Of a stretch of DNA of 42,214 nt, positions 33,794 through 40,948 are shown one piece after another. Within the stretch, counting starts at the first letter, position 1, and each line of letters starts with the position of its first letter. The stretch covers positions 1 through 42,214 of the IMG/VR virus record IMGVR_UViG_3300032285_002718, one strand, 5' to 3'. Made by a program: the position numbers and the translations under genes. The stretch comes from a virus. The notes under the pieces are model-generated. The model had not been told where the DNA came from and did no database searches. It saw only the letters and a list, made by a program, of their open reading frames with translations.

Positions 33794-34381
33794 ATGAAAA
33801 CATTTAAAGAATACCTAGCCGAAAGCAAAAAAGTATACGATTTTAAAATTAAAATCGCAGGTGATTTTGCAGGCGAAGACAAGCTCAAGCAGATGCTAGA
33901 ACGCTTTGTCATCTCAAGTTTCAAGAAAGCAGGCACTACACCAATACAGGCGCTACCACTAGATTTTCCAAAAATCCGTAATTCGGAAGTTACTGTTTAT
34001 GAAGTTGCTTTAGAGTATCCAACTACTCCTTACGAACTACACGAATATATTTCAGCAGGAATTGAAAAAGGCCCTGACTATGTAGTTGTAAGAAAACCTA
34101 ATGAACCAACTGAAGCATATCAGCTCGATGATGAAATGCACAAAGGTGCGTTGCTTCAAGATCCAAACTACACAGAAGTGGCAAAAATAGATACTAAAGA
34201 CTATTATGGCACTGAATACAATACAAGTCTTGTAAAGACATTGAACGATGACCTTAAGGCCATGCGTAAAGAAAGAAGCGAAACTATTCCAAGTACCGCA
34301 GAGGGAAAGACAACAAATAGTATAGCTCAAAACAACACAAGTCCAATTCAACAAACGGACTATGATCCAAGGAAGAAATAA
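33794..34381 (+). CDS. Putative capsid-targeted internal protein
   Basis: A 195-residue protein. Its first residues MKTFKEYLAESKK closely match the capsid-targeting sequence of T4 internal proteins (T4 IPIII starts MKTYQEFIAEA), including L-A-E followed by Ser where the T4 prohead protease would cut after (L/I)-X-E. Residues about 15-95 look like a small alpha/beta domain (DFKIKIAGDFAGEDKLKQML; PKIRNSEVTVYEVALEY). The C-terminal part is polar and disordered-looking (AEGKTTNSIAQNNTSPIQQT). If the targeting reading is right, the mature protein is packed with the DNA and may be delivered into the host. Its function is unknown. Confidence 0.65.
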   Translation: MKTFKEYLAESKKVYDFKIKIAGDFAGEDKLKQMLERFVISSFKKAGTTPIQALPLDFPKIRNSEVTVYEVALEYPTTPYELHEYISAGIEKGPDYVVVRKPNEPTEAYQLDDEMHKGALLQDPNYTEVAKIDTKDYYGTEYNTSLVKTLNDDLKAMRKERSETIPSTAEGKTTNSIAQNNTSPIQQTDYDPRKK

Positions 34382-34382
34382 C

Positions 34383-35165
34383 ATGCAAATGATCGACGTA
34401 TTAAAAAAGTTGGCTGAACTTGATGAGGCAACTTCGCCAAAGCCAATGGTTCAAATGGCCAACGACCCAACAGTCGCAGTCATTACAGAATCTATCACAG
34501 GTGAGGCAGGTATGCCAGTGGCGGCTCCAACAGCGGCTCCAACAGTTCCTGCAAGTTTCAGCATTAATGCTTCTGCCGCAAACGGCAATGAAGTTAGCAC
34601 AATGCTAAGAGACATCCTAAACCTAGCAGGTGTTAAAGAAGTTGGCCCTCAAGATATTAATCAACCACAAGCACTAACAGCTGAGCCAGGTCAAGGCGGC
34701 AACGATATCAAACAAGCACTTGATGCTATTGGTAACATTGAAGACGAAGACATGGGCGGAATGGACCCTGCACAAATGGGCGGCGAGCTTCCTATGGACA
34801 TGGGCGACACGGGTGCAGAAATGGGCACAGCCGGTCCAGCAGGCGGCACTGATGTTGCATCAATGGCTGACGAAGTTAGCGATATGGCTGATCAACTTGC
34901 AGGTACAAGCAAAGAAGAATTAGGCTTAGAAAGTTTAAGAATGTTTGACAACAGCCCACAAGAAGCAGTTAAAGATTACAATCCAAACGATTTTGCAAAT
35001 ATTATCAACAAAGTCCGTCAATTTGATTACACATCTACTCCAGCAAACAACAACCTACCAGAGACAATTGAAAAAACAGAGGCTCCAGTACAGGAAGGCG
35101 AATCATTACTAGATATGACTAACAAATTATTCCAAGATTATCAAAGTTTTATCAAGAATATCTAA
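34383..35165 (+). CDS. Acidic low-complexity protein next to terminase, unknown
   Basis: A 260-residue acidic protein. An amphipathic N-terminal helix (MQMIDVLKKLAELDEATSPK) is followed by an Ala/Pro/Thr-rich stretch, a short helix (STMLRDILNLAGV), a Met/Gly/Asp-rich segment (MGGMDPAQMGGELPMDMGD), and a helical C-terminus ending LFQDYQSFIKNI. The composition suggests a scaffold-like or head-interior protein; no enzyme motif is present. I chose the ATG at 34383 because GGAAG lies seven bases upstream and it begins one base after the previous stop; an in-frame ATG at 34362 lies inside the previous gene. A terminator follows. Confidence 0.6.
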   Translation: MQMIDVLKKLAELDEATSPKPMVQMANDPTVAVITESITGEAGMPVAAPTAAPTVPASFSINASAANGNEVSTMLRDILNLAGVKEVGPQDINQPQALTAEPGQGGNDIKQALDAIGNIEDEDMGGMDPAQMGGELPMDMGDTGAEMGTAGPAGGTDVASMADEVSDMADQLAGTSKEELGLESLRMFDNSPQEAVKDYNPNDFANIINKVRQFDYTSTPANNNLPETIEKTEAPVQEGESLLDMTNKLFQDYQSFIKNI

Positions 35166-35180
35166 TAGTTTTATAACTCC

Positions 35181-35208
35181 AAATAGGCTCTTCGGAGCCT
35201 ATTTTTTT
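35181..35208 (+). terminator. Rho-independent terminator with TTCG tetraloop
   Basis: The stem AAATAGGCTC/GAGCCTATTT has a TTCG loop and is followed by a T-run. It ends the unit carrying gp4, gp16 and the putative head proteins, two bases before the next promoter motif. Confidence 0.92.
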
Positions 35209-35210
35209 CA

Positions 35211-35217
35211 GTAAATA
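35211..35217 (+). promoter_or_regulatory. Late promoter motif GTAAATA, five bases before the gp17 ATG
   Basis: GTAAATA begins two bases after the terminator T-run and ends five bases before the ATG at 35223. GAAG next to the ATG is too close to serve as a normal ribosome site. Confidence 0.6.
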
Positions 35218-35222
35218 GAAGT

Positions 35223-36815
35223 ATGAGCTTATCTAACAGCAACAACTTAATCAAGACAGCAAACAAAGCAGTCCGATATTCAGAACAGGATCTAATTGAT
35301 CTCGAGCGATGCATGGATCCAGTAGACGGTCACAAGCATTTTCTTAAGAATTTTTTCTTTATACAACATCCAACTCGCGGGCAGATAAAATATGAAGCCT
35401 ACGGATATCAAGATGCTTTGGTAGATAGCTTACACGAATATCGATTTAACGTAAACATGTTACCGCGACAAAGTGGCAAGACTACTACAGCAGTAGGTTA
35501 CTTGCTTTGGTATGCTATGTTTAACCCTAACGTAACTATTTTAATTGCCGCACACAAATATACAGGCGCACAAGAAATTATGCAACGCCTGCGTTATGCC
35601 TATGAAACTTGTCCTAATCACATACGATGTGGAGTTAAAAGCTATAACAAACAGTCAATTGAGTTTGACAACGATTCACGTATTGTAGCACAAACAACTA
35701 CAGAAAATACAGGTCGTGGTATGTCTATATCATTACTATACTGCGACGAGTTTGCGTTCGTTCCGGACAACATTGGTAAAGAGTTCTGGACTTCAATATC
35801 ACCAACACTGGCAACTGGTGGTAAAGCGATTATTACGTCAACTCCTAACTCAGACGAAGATCAGTTTGCTGAAATTTGGTTTGGAGCTATCAAGATAGAA
35901 GATGAGTACGGAAACGAAAATCCTAACAAGATAGGTATTAACGGTTTCCATGCATACACAAGCCACTGGTCAGATCACCCGGATCGTGACGAAGAATGGG
36001 CCGCAGTTGAAAGAGGGCGCATTGGAGAAGAACGTTTCCGTCGTGAGTACGGTTGTGAATTCTTAGTCTACGACGAAACACTGATCAACAGTATTCACTT
36101 AGCCGCAATGCAAGGAATTGAACCTGTTATGAAAATGGGCCAGTGTCGCTGGTATAAAAAGATAGACCCTAAAATGACCTATATTGTTAGCCTAGACCCT
36201 GCGTTAGGCACAGGCGGAAACTATGCGGCGATTGAAGTTGTTGAGATTCCTAGTATGATACAAGTAGGTGAGTGGCATCACAATCTGACCCCGGTACAAA
36301 GCCAAGTTAAAATAATGCGAGACATCTGCAAGTTTATAGACGATGCATGTACTGAAAAAGGTATTCAAAGCACTATCTATTTTTCAGTGGAAAACAACAC
36401 TTTAGGAGAAGGCGCTTTAGTAGCTATTAACGAACTAGGCGAAGAAACATTTCCAGGACTTTTCTTAAGTGAGCCCATTAAAAAGGGACATGTGCGCAGA
36501 TATCGTAAGGGATACAACACTACAGAAAAGGCCAAAATCGCTACCTGTGCCAAGCTAAAACATCTAATAGAAACTAAAAAGCTCACAATTAACTCGGCTC
36601 CATTTATTAGTCAACTTAAGACGTATATTGCTACAGGAACAAGTTTTGCAGGAAAAAACGAAGAGCCCGATGACTTAGTTGCAAGTATGTTGGTAAATTT
36701 ACGCATGGTTATGCAGTTACAGGACTGGGATCCTGCGGTTTACGATACTATGCACGACTACGTAAATAACGAGATGGAACTGCCCTTGCCTATCTACATA
36801 AGTACCAATTTTTAA
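35223..36815 (+). CDS. 17: Terminase large subunit gp17
   Basis: A 530-residue packaging motor and headful nuclease. The ATPase half has Walker A MLPRQSGKTTT near residue 80, Walker B LLYCDEFAFV near 172 and the coupling motif ITSTPNSDED near 203. The RNase H-fold nuclease half begins at VSLDPALGTGGNYAA (near 324), with further acidic residues in FSVENNTLGEG (near 390) and EEPDDLVAS (near 482), the expected metal-binding triad. It is shorter than the 610-residue T4 protein. Upstream are a terminator and a late promoter motif with the fixed five-base spacing, and no ribosome site, suggesting modest, separately controlled expression. Confidence 0.95.
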   Translation: MSLSNSNNLIKTANKAVRYSEQDLIDLERCMDPVDGHKHFLKNFFFIQHPTRGQIKYEAYGYQDALVDSLHEYRFNVNMLPRQSGKTTTAVGYLLWYAMFNPNVTILIAAHKYTGAQEIMQRLRYAYETCPNHIRCGVKSYNKQSIEFDNDSRIVAQTTTENTGRGMSISLLYCDEFAFVPDNIGKEFWTSISPTLATGGKAIITSTPNSDEDQFAEIWFGAIKIEDEYGNENPNKIGINGFHAYTSHWSDHPDRDEEWAAVERGRIGEERFRREYGCEFLVYDETLINSIHLAAMQGIEPVMKMGQCRWYKKIDPKMTYIVSLDPALGTGGNYAAIEVVEIPSMIQVGEWHHNLTPVQSQVKIMRDICKFIDDACTEKGIQSTIYFSVENNTLGEGALVAINELGEETFPGLFLSEPIKKGHVRRYRKGYNTTEKAKIATCAKLKHLIETKKLTINSAPFISQLKTYIATGTSFAGKNEEPDDLVASMLVNLRMVMQLQDWDPAVYDTMHDYVNNEMELPLPIYISTNF

Positions 36816-36821
36816 TAAATA
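36815..36821 (+). promoter_or_regulatory. Late promoter motif ATAAATA, five bases before the ATG
   Basis: ATAAATA overlaps the last base of the gp17 stop and ends five bases before the ATG at 36827. No ribosome site is present. Confidence 0.65.
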
Positions 36822-36826
36822 CACAC

Positions 36827-38953
36827 ATGAATGCTATAGAACTAATTGCACAAGATTTATTCGACAAGGTACGTAGTCGATTCTCTAACCTACAAATGGG
36901 CGACGAATCAGGCGCAGTAACTATCGATCCAACAGAAGCTCGATTCTTTGATTTTGATTTCGTTGTAGAAGGAAATAATCTAGGACGTGTGAGCGTAAGT
37001 ATTAACGAGCTAGGCAATTTAAAGTTATTCTACAGCCAAGGAATTGTAGAAGACCACGATCCTGTTACACAGGAATTTTGGTTTGATTTTTTAAGAGAAA
37101 TGAGACAATTTGCCAAGCGTAGATTGTTACGATTTGATACTAGAGATATTACTAAAGGTAACCTAGAGAAAAACGATTTCCAATACCTAGCAACAAATGG
37201 ATCTAAGGAAGATAACATGACAGAATCACAAATGTACGGTAGTTCAAAAAGTAGCTATCGCCCGTTAGAAAAAACATTATTAATTATTCGCCACAATACC
37301 AAAGTTGGTGAAGACCGCGGTGCTCGTAGCCGTCCTAATAACATTAAATCTGTGTTCATTCAAAATGAAGCAGGTGAACGATTCAAATATCCATTTGTGC
37401 ATTTAGCAGGTGCTAAGGCCATGCAACGTCACGTTGCTAACGGCGGCATGCCATATGATGAAGCAGGTAGTGCTATTATCAAAATGAGCGAAAATATCCG
37501 TGCATTAAGTACATTCAAGCGTCAAGTAGGAAATGCAGAACAACTAACACAAGAAGCAGTTGGTATTGTTGACCGTGCAAGCAGTAAACTATCTACACTA
37601 AGAACAACTATTGAAAACTTAGCCAAACAAACACATTACGAAGCATGGAGAGAAAACTTAGAGAACGTTGACCTCTCAGAACAATCAGAATTAGATCCAG
37701 CAACATTAGAAGATTATAAATCTAAATTTACAATATCAAGTTACAAAGAAGACTTAACACAATACTTTCCGTTGCTGTACAGTATCATGAGAGAAACAAG
37801 TGAAATTGATCTTGAAGATTACGTAGGCGAAGAAAAAGAAGAAATGTGTGATGCATGCGACAAGCCAGTTGATGACTGCGGTTGTGATGATCACGAAGAA
37901 ACAAAAGAAGGCATAGAAGCATTTGAAGCATGGGCCGATAAAGTTGCTATGGAAGTATTTGATGAAATAGAAGAAGCAGGTAGCCCAGCACAGCAGGCTG
38001 CGATTGCTATCAACATGAAAAAACATCATCAGAAACCTAAAAGTATGGAAGAAGGTGCGTACCAAGATTTAGGTCCAAACGGCAGAGAAATTTATGCTAA
38101 GGTACAAGCACTTCGCGACAAATTCCGCAGTGGTGAAATTACTCCTAACGAAAAGATGCAAAGCGAGTTTGATCAACTATTAGTTGGTGCAGGTATGGAT
38201 CCTGAATTTGTAGAAACAGAATGGAACAGAATTACAGGTAATAGTTCTAAGCCTACTCTAGATCCTAGCATGAGAAAATCTGCTCCTCCAATGTCAGCTC
38301 CTACAGATAGCGATGACGAAGATGATGACGCAAGCTTCTTACAAAAATTACGTATGCAAGCCAAGAGCGGTTCAATCAAGCCAGGTGCCGACACAGGTGA
38401 AGTTGACGAAGAAATGGAAGAGACTAATATTCATCCAGCTCAAATTGCAGAGTTAGTATTGCCACATATTGATCGTGAAACAGGTGGTTGCCCACTAGGT
38501 GCTACTGGCGTTGGTATCAATATTAAGAAACAAACAGGATCTGCAAGAGCAGGCGAGTTAGCTGAAAAGTTAGTACATCATTTACAGGCAAAATATCAAG
38601 CAGAAAGTGAGTCTAGACAACAAATGGAAAGTATGCGTAGATTAGCAGGCCTACCTCCGCTATCCGAAGCAGAAAAGAAAACTATGAGTCGTGCCGCTAA
38701 AGGTGTTATGAAGTACGGTAAAGACGGCATGAAGGCATTAGCTAAAGCTGGTAAAGAAGGCAAGAGCTTAGACAAGATCCGTGACAAGTACAACAAGTAT
38801 GACGAAGGTAAAGATTCGTTTGATCCGTTAAAACATGTTAAGAATCCTACAGCAGGTGAAAAGAAAGCCGCCAAAGATGTTAAACGCGGTAGCTATGCAG
38901 ACCGTGCGGCAATGTTAAAATCAGCTGAGAAAGACGGCCGATTAAAGAAATAA
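36827..38953 (+). CDS. Large phage protein of unknown function, probably structural
   Basis: A 708-residue protein. Residues about 1-340 look globular and resemble a protein found in T4-like marine phages (FFDFDFVVEGNNLGRVSVSI; YRPLEKTLLIIRHNTKVGED; FKYPFVHLAGAKAMQRHVAN). A cysteine cluster CDACDKPVDDCGCDD near residues 342-356 may bind zinc. After it come an acidic linker, a segment SMEEGAYQDLGPNGREIYAK, a Met/Pro/Asp-rich linker, HPAQIAELVLPHIDRETGGC, and a strongly basic C-terminus (KSLDKIRDKYNKYDEGKD; AAKDVKRGSYADRA) that could contact DNA. LSEA in the late part fits the (L/I)-X-E prohead protease rule. A head-interior or DNA-ejection role is a guess from composition and from position next to gp17. 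Confidence 0.6.
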   Translation: MNAIELIAQDLFDKVRSRFSNLQMGDESGAVTIDPTEARFFDFDFVVEGNNLGRVSVSINELGNLKLFYSQGIVEDHDPVTQEFWFDFLREMRQFAKRRLLRFDTRDITKGNLEKNDFQYLATNGSKEDNMTESQMYGSSKSSYRPLEKTLLIIRHNTKVGEDRGARSRPNNIKSVFIQNEAGERFKYPFVHLAGAKAMQRHVANGGMPYDEAGSAIIKMSENIRALSTFKRQVGNAEQLTQEAVGIVDRASSKLSTLRTTIENLAKQTHYEAWRENLENVDLSEQSELDPATLEDYKSKFTISSYKEDLTQYFPLLYSIMRETSEIDLEDYVGEEKEEMCDACDKPVDDCGCDDHEETKEGIEAFEAWADKVAMEVFDEIEEAGSPAQQAAIAINMKKHHQKPKSMEEGAYQDLGPNGREIYAKVQALRDKFRSGEITPNEKMQSEFDQLLVGAGMDPEFVETEWNRITGNSSKPTLDPSMRKSAPPMSAPTDSDDEDDDASFLQKLRMQAKSGSIKPGADTGEVDEEMEETNIHPAQIAELVLPHIDRETGGCPLGATGVGINIKKQTGSARAGELAEKLVHHLQAKYQAESESRQQMESMRRLAGLPPLSEAEKKTMSRAAKGVMKYGKDGMKALAKAGKEGKSLDKIRDKYNKYDEGKDSFDPLKHVKNPTAGEKKAAKDVKRGSYADRAAMLKSAEKDGRLKK

Positions 38954-38977
38954 CAAGTTAACTACTTTTTAAAAGAG

Positions 38978-39004
38978 AGGCAGAAATTTTCTGCCTTTTC
39001 TTTT
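38978..39004 (+). terminator. Rho-independent terminator
   Basis: The stem AGGCAGAA/TTCTGCCT has a three-base loop and is followed by TTTTCTTTT. It separates the packaging/head genes from the methyltransferase. Confidence 0.85.
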
Positions 39005-39010
39005 GACTGG

Positions 39011-39017
39011 ATAAATT
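39011..39017 (+). promoter_or_regulatory. Late promoter variant ATAAATT, five bases before the ATG
   Basis: ATAAATT follows the terminator by six bases and ends five bases before the ATG at 39023. No ribosome site is present. Confidence 0.5.
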
Positions 39018-39022
39018 AGTAT

Positions 39023-39823
39023 ATGGATAATATAGAATTTCACTCACTAGAGCAACAGGACGAATTTATTGTTAATTTGTTCAATAAAAAACGTAATGGT
39101 TTTTTCTTAGATATAAGTGCAGGGCATCCAATAGTTGCCAGTAACTCTTATACGCTAGAACAACATTTTGGATGGACTGGTTTTGCATTTGACATACAAG
39201 ACTGCGAAGCCCGTTGGCAATGGAGTAGCAAACGTGCCAATTCATTTGTGCAAGCAGACGCAACATCTGCACAATTAACGGAATTTCTTAAAAAGAATAT
39301 ACCAGAAGATCTTGTAGTTGACTACATATCTGTAGACGTGGATGCTGACGGTACAAGCCTAAGTTTAGCCGTACTAAAAAGAATTTTAGACTCCGGAATT
39401 AAATTCAAAGCAATGACCTTTGAGCACGAAAAGTATATGCACGGCAATGAACCTAGAAATGAATCTAGACAGTTATTGTCCAGTTTAGGATACGTTCCGT
39501 TATTTGGTGATGTAAAGGCATGGGCGGCAAAACCAGAACAATATAGTGAAAATGAATTTTTTGAAGACTGGTGGATACATCCTCAATACTTTGATAGTTC
39601 TATACTAACAGCACAACGCTCAGAACTATATAGTTTTGAATGTATCGATGTGCTTCGTGAAGTTACTGGTAATACCTATACTGCACAACACAATTTCTGT
39701 AGGAGTTTTCCAGCAGAAGCAAAAATATGGTGGAGCCCGGAAGAAGAACGTAACTGGCCCAACACCGTAGCACAATTGATAAAATATAATCAAAATAAAA
39801 GAGATCTTGGCTTGACAAGCTAA
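39023..39823 (+). CDS. FkbM-like SAM methyltransferase
   Basis: A 266-residue class I SAM-dependent methyltransferase that looks closest to the FkbM/Methyltransf_21 family, which usually methylates hydroxyl groups of sugars or small molecules. The SAM-binding start is FFLDISAGHPIVASNSYTLE (near residue 27), followed by GWTGFAFDIQDCEARWQWS, then VDYISVDVDADGTSL (near 99) and FKAMTFEHEKY. The C-terminal 90 residues add a Trp-rich extension (FFEDWWIHPQYF, IWWSPEEERNWPN). It is the second methyltransferase in the window and seems unrelated to the fused one at 19756. The target is unknown: glycan, DNA precursor or virion component. It ends inside the gp32 promoter. Confidence 0.7.
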   Translation: MDNIEFHSLEQQDEFIVNLFNKKRNGFFLDISAGHPIVASNSYTLEQHFGWTGFAFDIQDCEARWQWSSKRANSFVQADATSAQLTEFLKKNIPEDLVVDYISVDVDADGTSLSLAVLKRILDSGIKFKAMTFEHEKYMHGNEPRNESRQLLSSLGYVPLFGDVKAWAAKPEQYSENEFFEDWWIHPQYFDSSILTAQRSELYSFECIDVLREVTGNTYTAQHNFCRSFPAEAKIWWSPEEERNWPNTVAQLIKYNQNKRDLGLTS

Positions 39824-39840
39824 ATAAAAGTGCGTACAAT
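39812..39840 (+). promoter_or_regulatory. Consensus sigma70-type early promoter for gp32-uvsX
   Basis: TTGACA at 39812-39817 and TACAAT at 39835-39840 are separated by exactly 17 bases. The -35 box lies inside the end of the methyltransferase gene. The predicted start is near 39847, leaving a leader of about 74 bases before gp32. Confidence 0.8.
39820..39826 (+). promoter_or_regulatory. Late promoter motif CTAAATA inside the early promoter spacer
   Basis: CTAAATA sits between the -35 and -10 boxes of the sigma70-like promoter, with a predicted late start near 39832. This could allow gp32 expression to continue late, or the two polymerase forms to compete. Confidence 0.45.
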
Positions 39841-39847
39841 TACTTGT

Positions 39848-39880
39848 ATGCAGATTCTTAGATGTAGTTGCATTTAAGAA
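39848..39880 (+). promoter_or_regulatory. Possible pseudoknot in the gp32 leader
   Basis: ATGCA (39848-39852) can pair with TGCAT (39869-39873), and TTCTTA (39855-39860), within that loop, can pair with TAAGAA (39875-39880), an H-type topology. T4 gp32 represses its own translation through a leader pseudoknot. The one-base loop between the two 3' strands is sterically tight, so two alternative hairpins are also possible. Confidence 0.35.
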
Positions 39881-39920
39881 ACAGGCAAAACAAAGGCATA
39901 AACAATTAAGGAGATTTATT

Positions 39921-40934
39921 ATGGCAACTTTGGCAGAAATCCGCGCGAAACTTCAAGAAGCGCAACAAAAATCAAGTGGTCAATCGACCGGTGGTGGCGA
40001 CAACGCAATTTACCCACATTGGAATATCCCAGAAAATTCAGAAGCAGTCATCCGTTTCTTACCAGACGCTGATGGCGATAACACTTTCTTCTGGATTGAA
40101 CGTGCAATGATCAAATTGCCGTTTGCAGGTATCAAGGGAGAAACAAATTCTAAACCCGTAACAGTTCAAGTACCTTGCATGGAAATGTGGGGCGAGACCT
40201 GTCCAATTCTTACTGAGGTTCGTCCTTGGTTTAAGGATAAGAGTTTGGAAGATATGGGTCGTAAGTATTGGAAGAAGCGTAGTTACTTGTTCCAAGGCTT
40301 TGTTGTTGACAGCCCATTGAAGGAAGATAAGACACCAGAAAATCCAATCCGTAGATTCATTATCGGTAGCCAAATCTTTAACATCGTTAAAGCGGCATTG
40401 ATGGATCCAGACATGGAAGATTTGCCAACAGACATCCTACGTGGTGTTGATTTCAAAATCACAAAAACATCAAAGGGTGGTTACGCTGACTACAGCACAT
40501 CTAAGTATGCTCGTCGTGAACGTGCTTTGGATGACGCAGAACAAGCGGCTCTTAAAGAGCATGGTTTGTTTAACTTGAAAGACTTCTTGCCTAAGAAGCC
40601 AGGCGAAGTTGAACTCAAGGTTATGAAAGAAATGTTTGAAGCATCAGTAGATGGCGAAGCATTTGATATGGAACGTTGGGGTCAGTACTTCAAGCCAGCA
40701 GGCATGGGAGGTAGTGGTCAAGCAACAGGTTCTGGTTCAGCACCTAAAGCAACACCAGTAGCATCAACTCCGGATGAAGATGATGTCCCTTTTGAGAGCG
40801 CGGCATCAGCACCCGCAGTTAAAGTTGCTGAAGCGGCTCCTGTGGCAGAGAAAGCTACACCAGCGGCTGGCAGTGAAGCAAGTGCAAGAGCGCAAGACAT
40901 TCTTGCAATGATTCGTAACCGTCAAAAAACTTAA
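39921..40934 (+). CDS. 32: Single-stranded DNA-binding protein gp32
   Basis: A 337-residue homologue of T4 gp32, which coats ssDNA in replication, recombination and repair. The N-terminal basic helix ATLAEIRAKLQEAQQKSS corresponds to the cooperativity domain. The OB-fold core follows from AVIRFLPDADGDN through RKYWKKRSYLFQGFVVDSPL and RRFIIGSQIFNIVKAALMDP. The T4 zinc site is only partly present: PCMEMWGETCP has two Cys at a spacing unlike the T4 C-x9-C-x2-C arrangement. The C-terminal tail has the expected acidic patch (DEDDVPFES), an Ala-rich stretch and the ending ARAQDILAMIRNRQKT. An AAGGAG ribosome site lies seven bases before the ATG. Confidence 0.9.
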   Translation: MATLAEIRAKLQEAQQKSSGQSTGGGDNAIYPHWNIPENSEAVIRFLPDADGDNTFFWIERAMIKLPFAGIKGETNSKPVTVQVPCMEMWGETCPILTEVRPWFKDKSLEDMGRKYWKKRSYLFQGFVVDSPLKEDKTPENPIRRFIIGSQIFNIVKAALMDPDMEDLPTDILRGVDFKITKTSKGGYADYSTSKYARRERALDDAEQAALKEHGLFNLKDFLPKKPGEVELKVMKEMFEASVDGEAFDMERWGQYFKPAGMGGSGQATGSGSAPKATPVASTPDEDDVPFESAASAPAVKVAEAAPVAEKATPAAGSEASARAQDILAMIRNRQKT

Positions 40935-40948
40935 TTAGGAGATAGACT

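Noticed and set aside
34420-34923. Alternative-frame plus-strand open frames inside the acidic protein gene
   Set aside because: Gln/Trp/Leu-rich shadow translations without ribosome sites; the main frame is coupled and terminated properly.
35181-35208. tRNA or small RNA gene near the gp17 upstream hairpin
   Set aside because: The single stem with TTCG loop and T-run is a standard terminator; no cloverleaf can be drawn.
38596-38874. Minus-strand open frame of 92 codons under the 708-aa gene
   Set aside because: No promoter motif, no ribosome site, and a composition that mirrors the basic Lys/Ala-rich sense frame.
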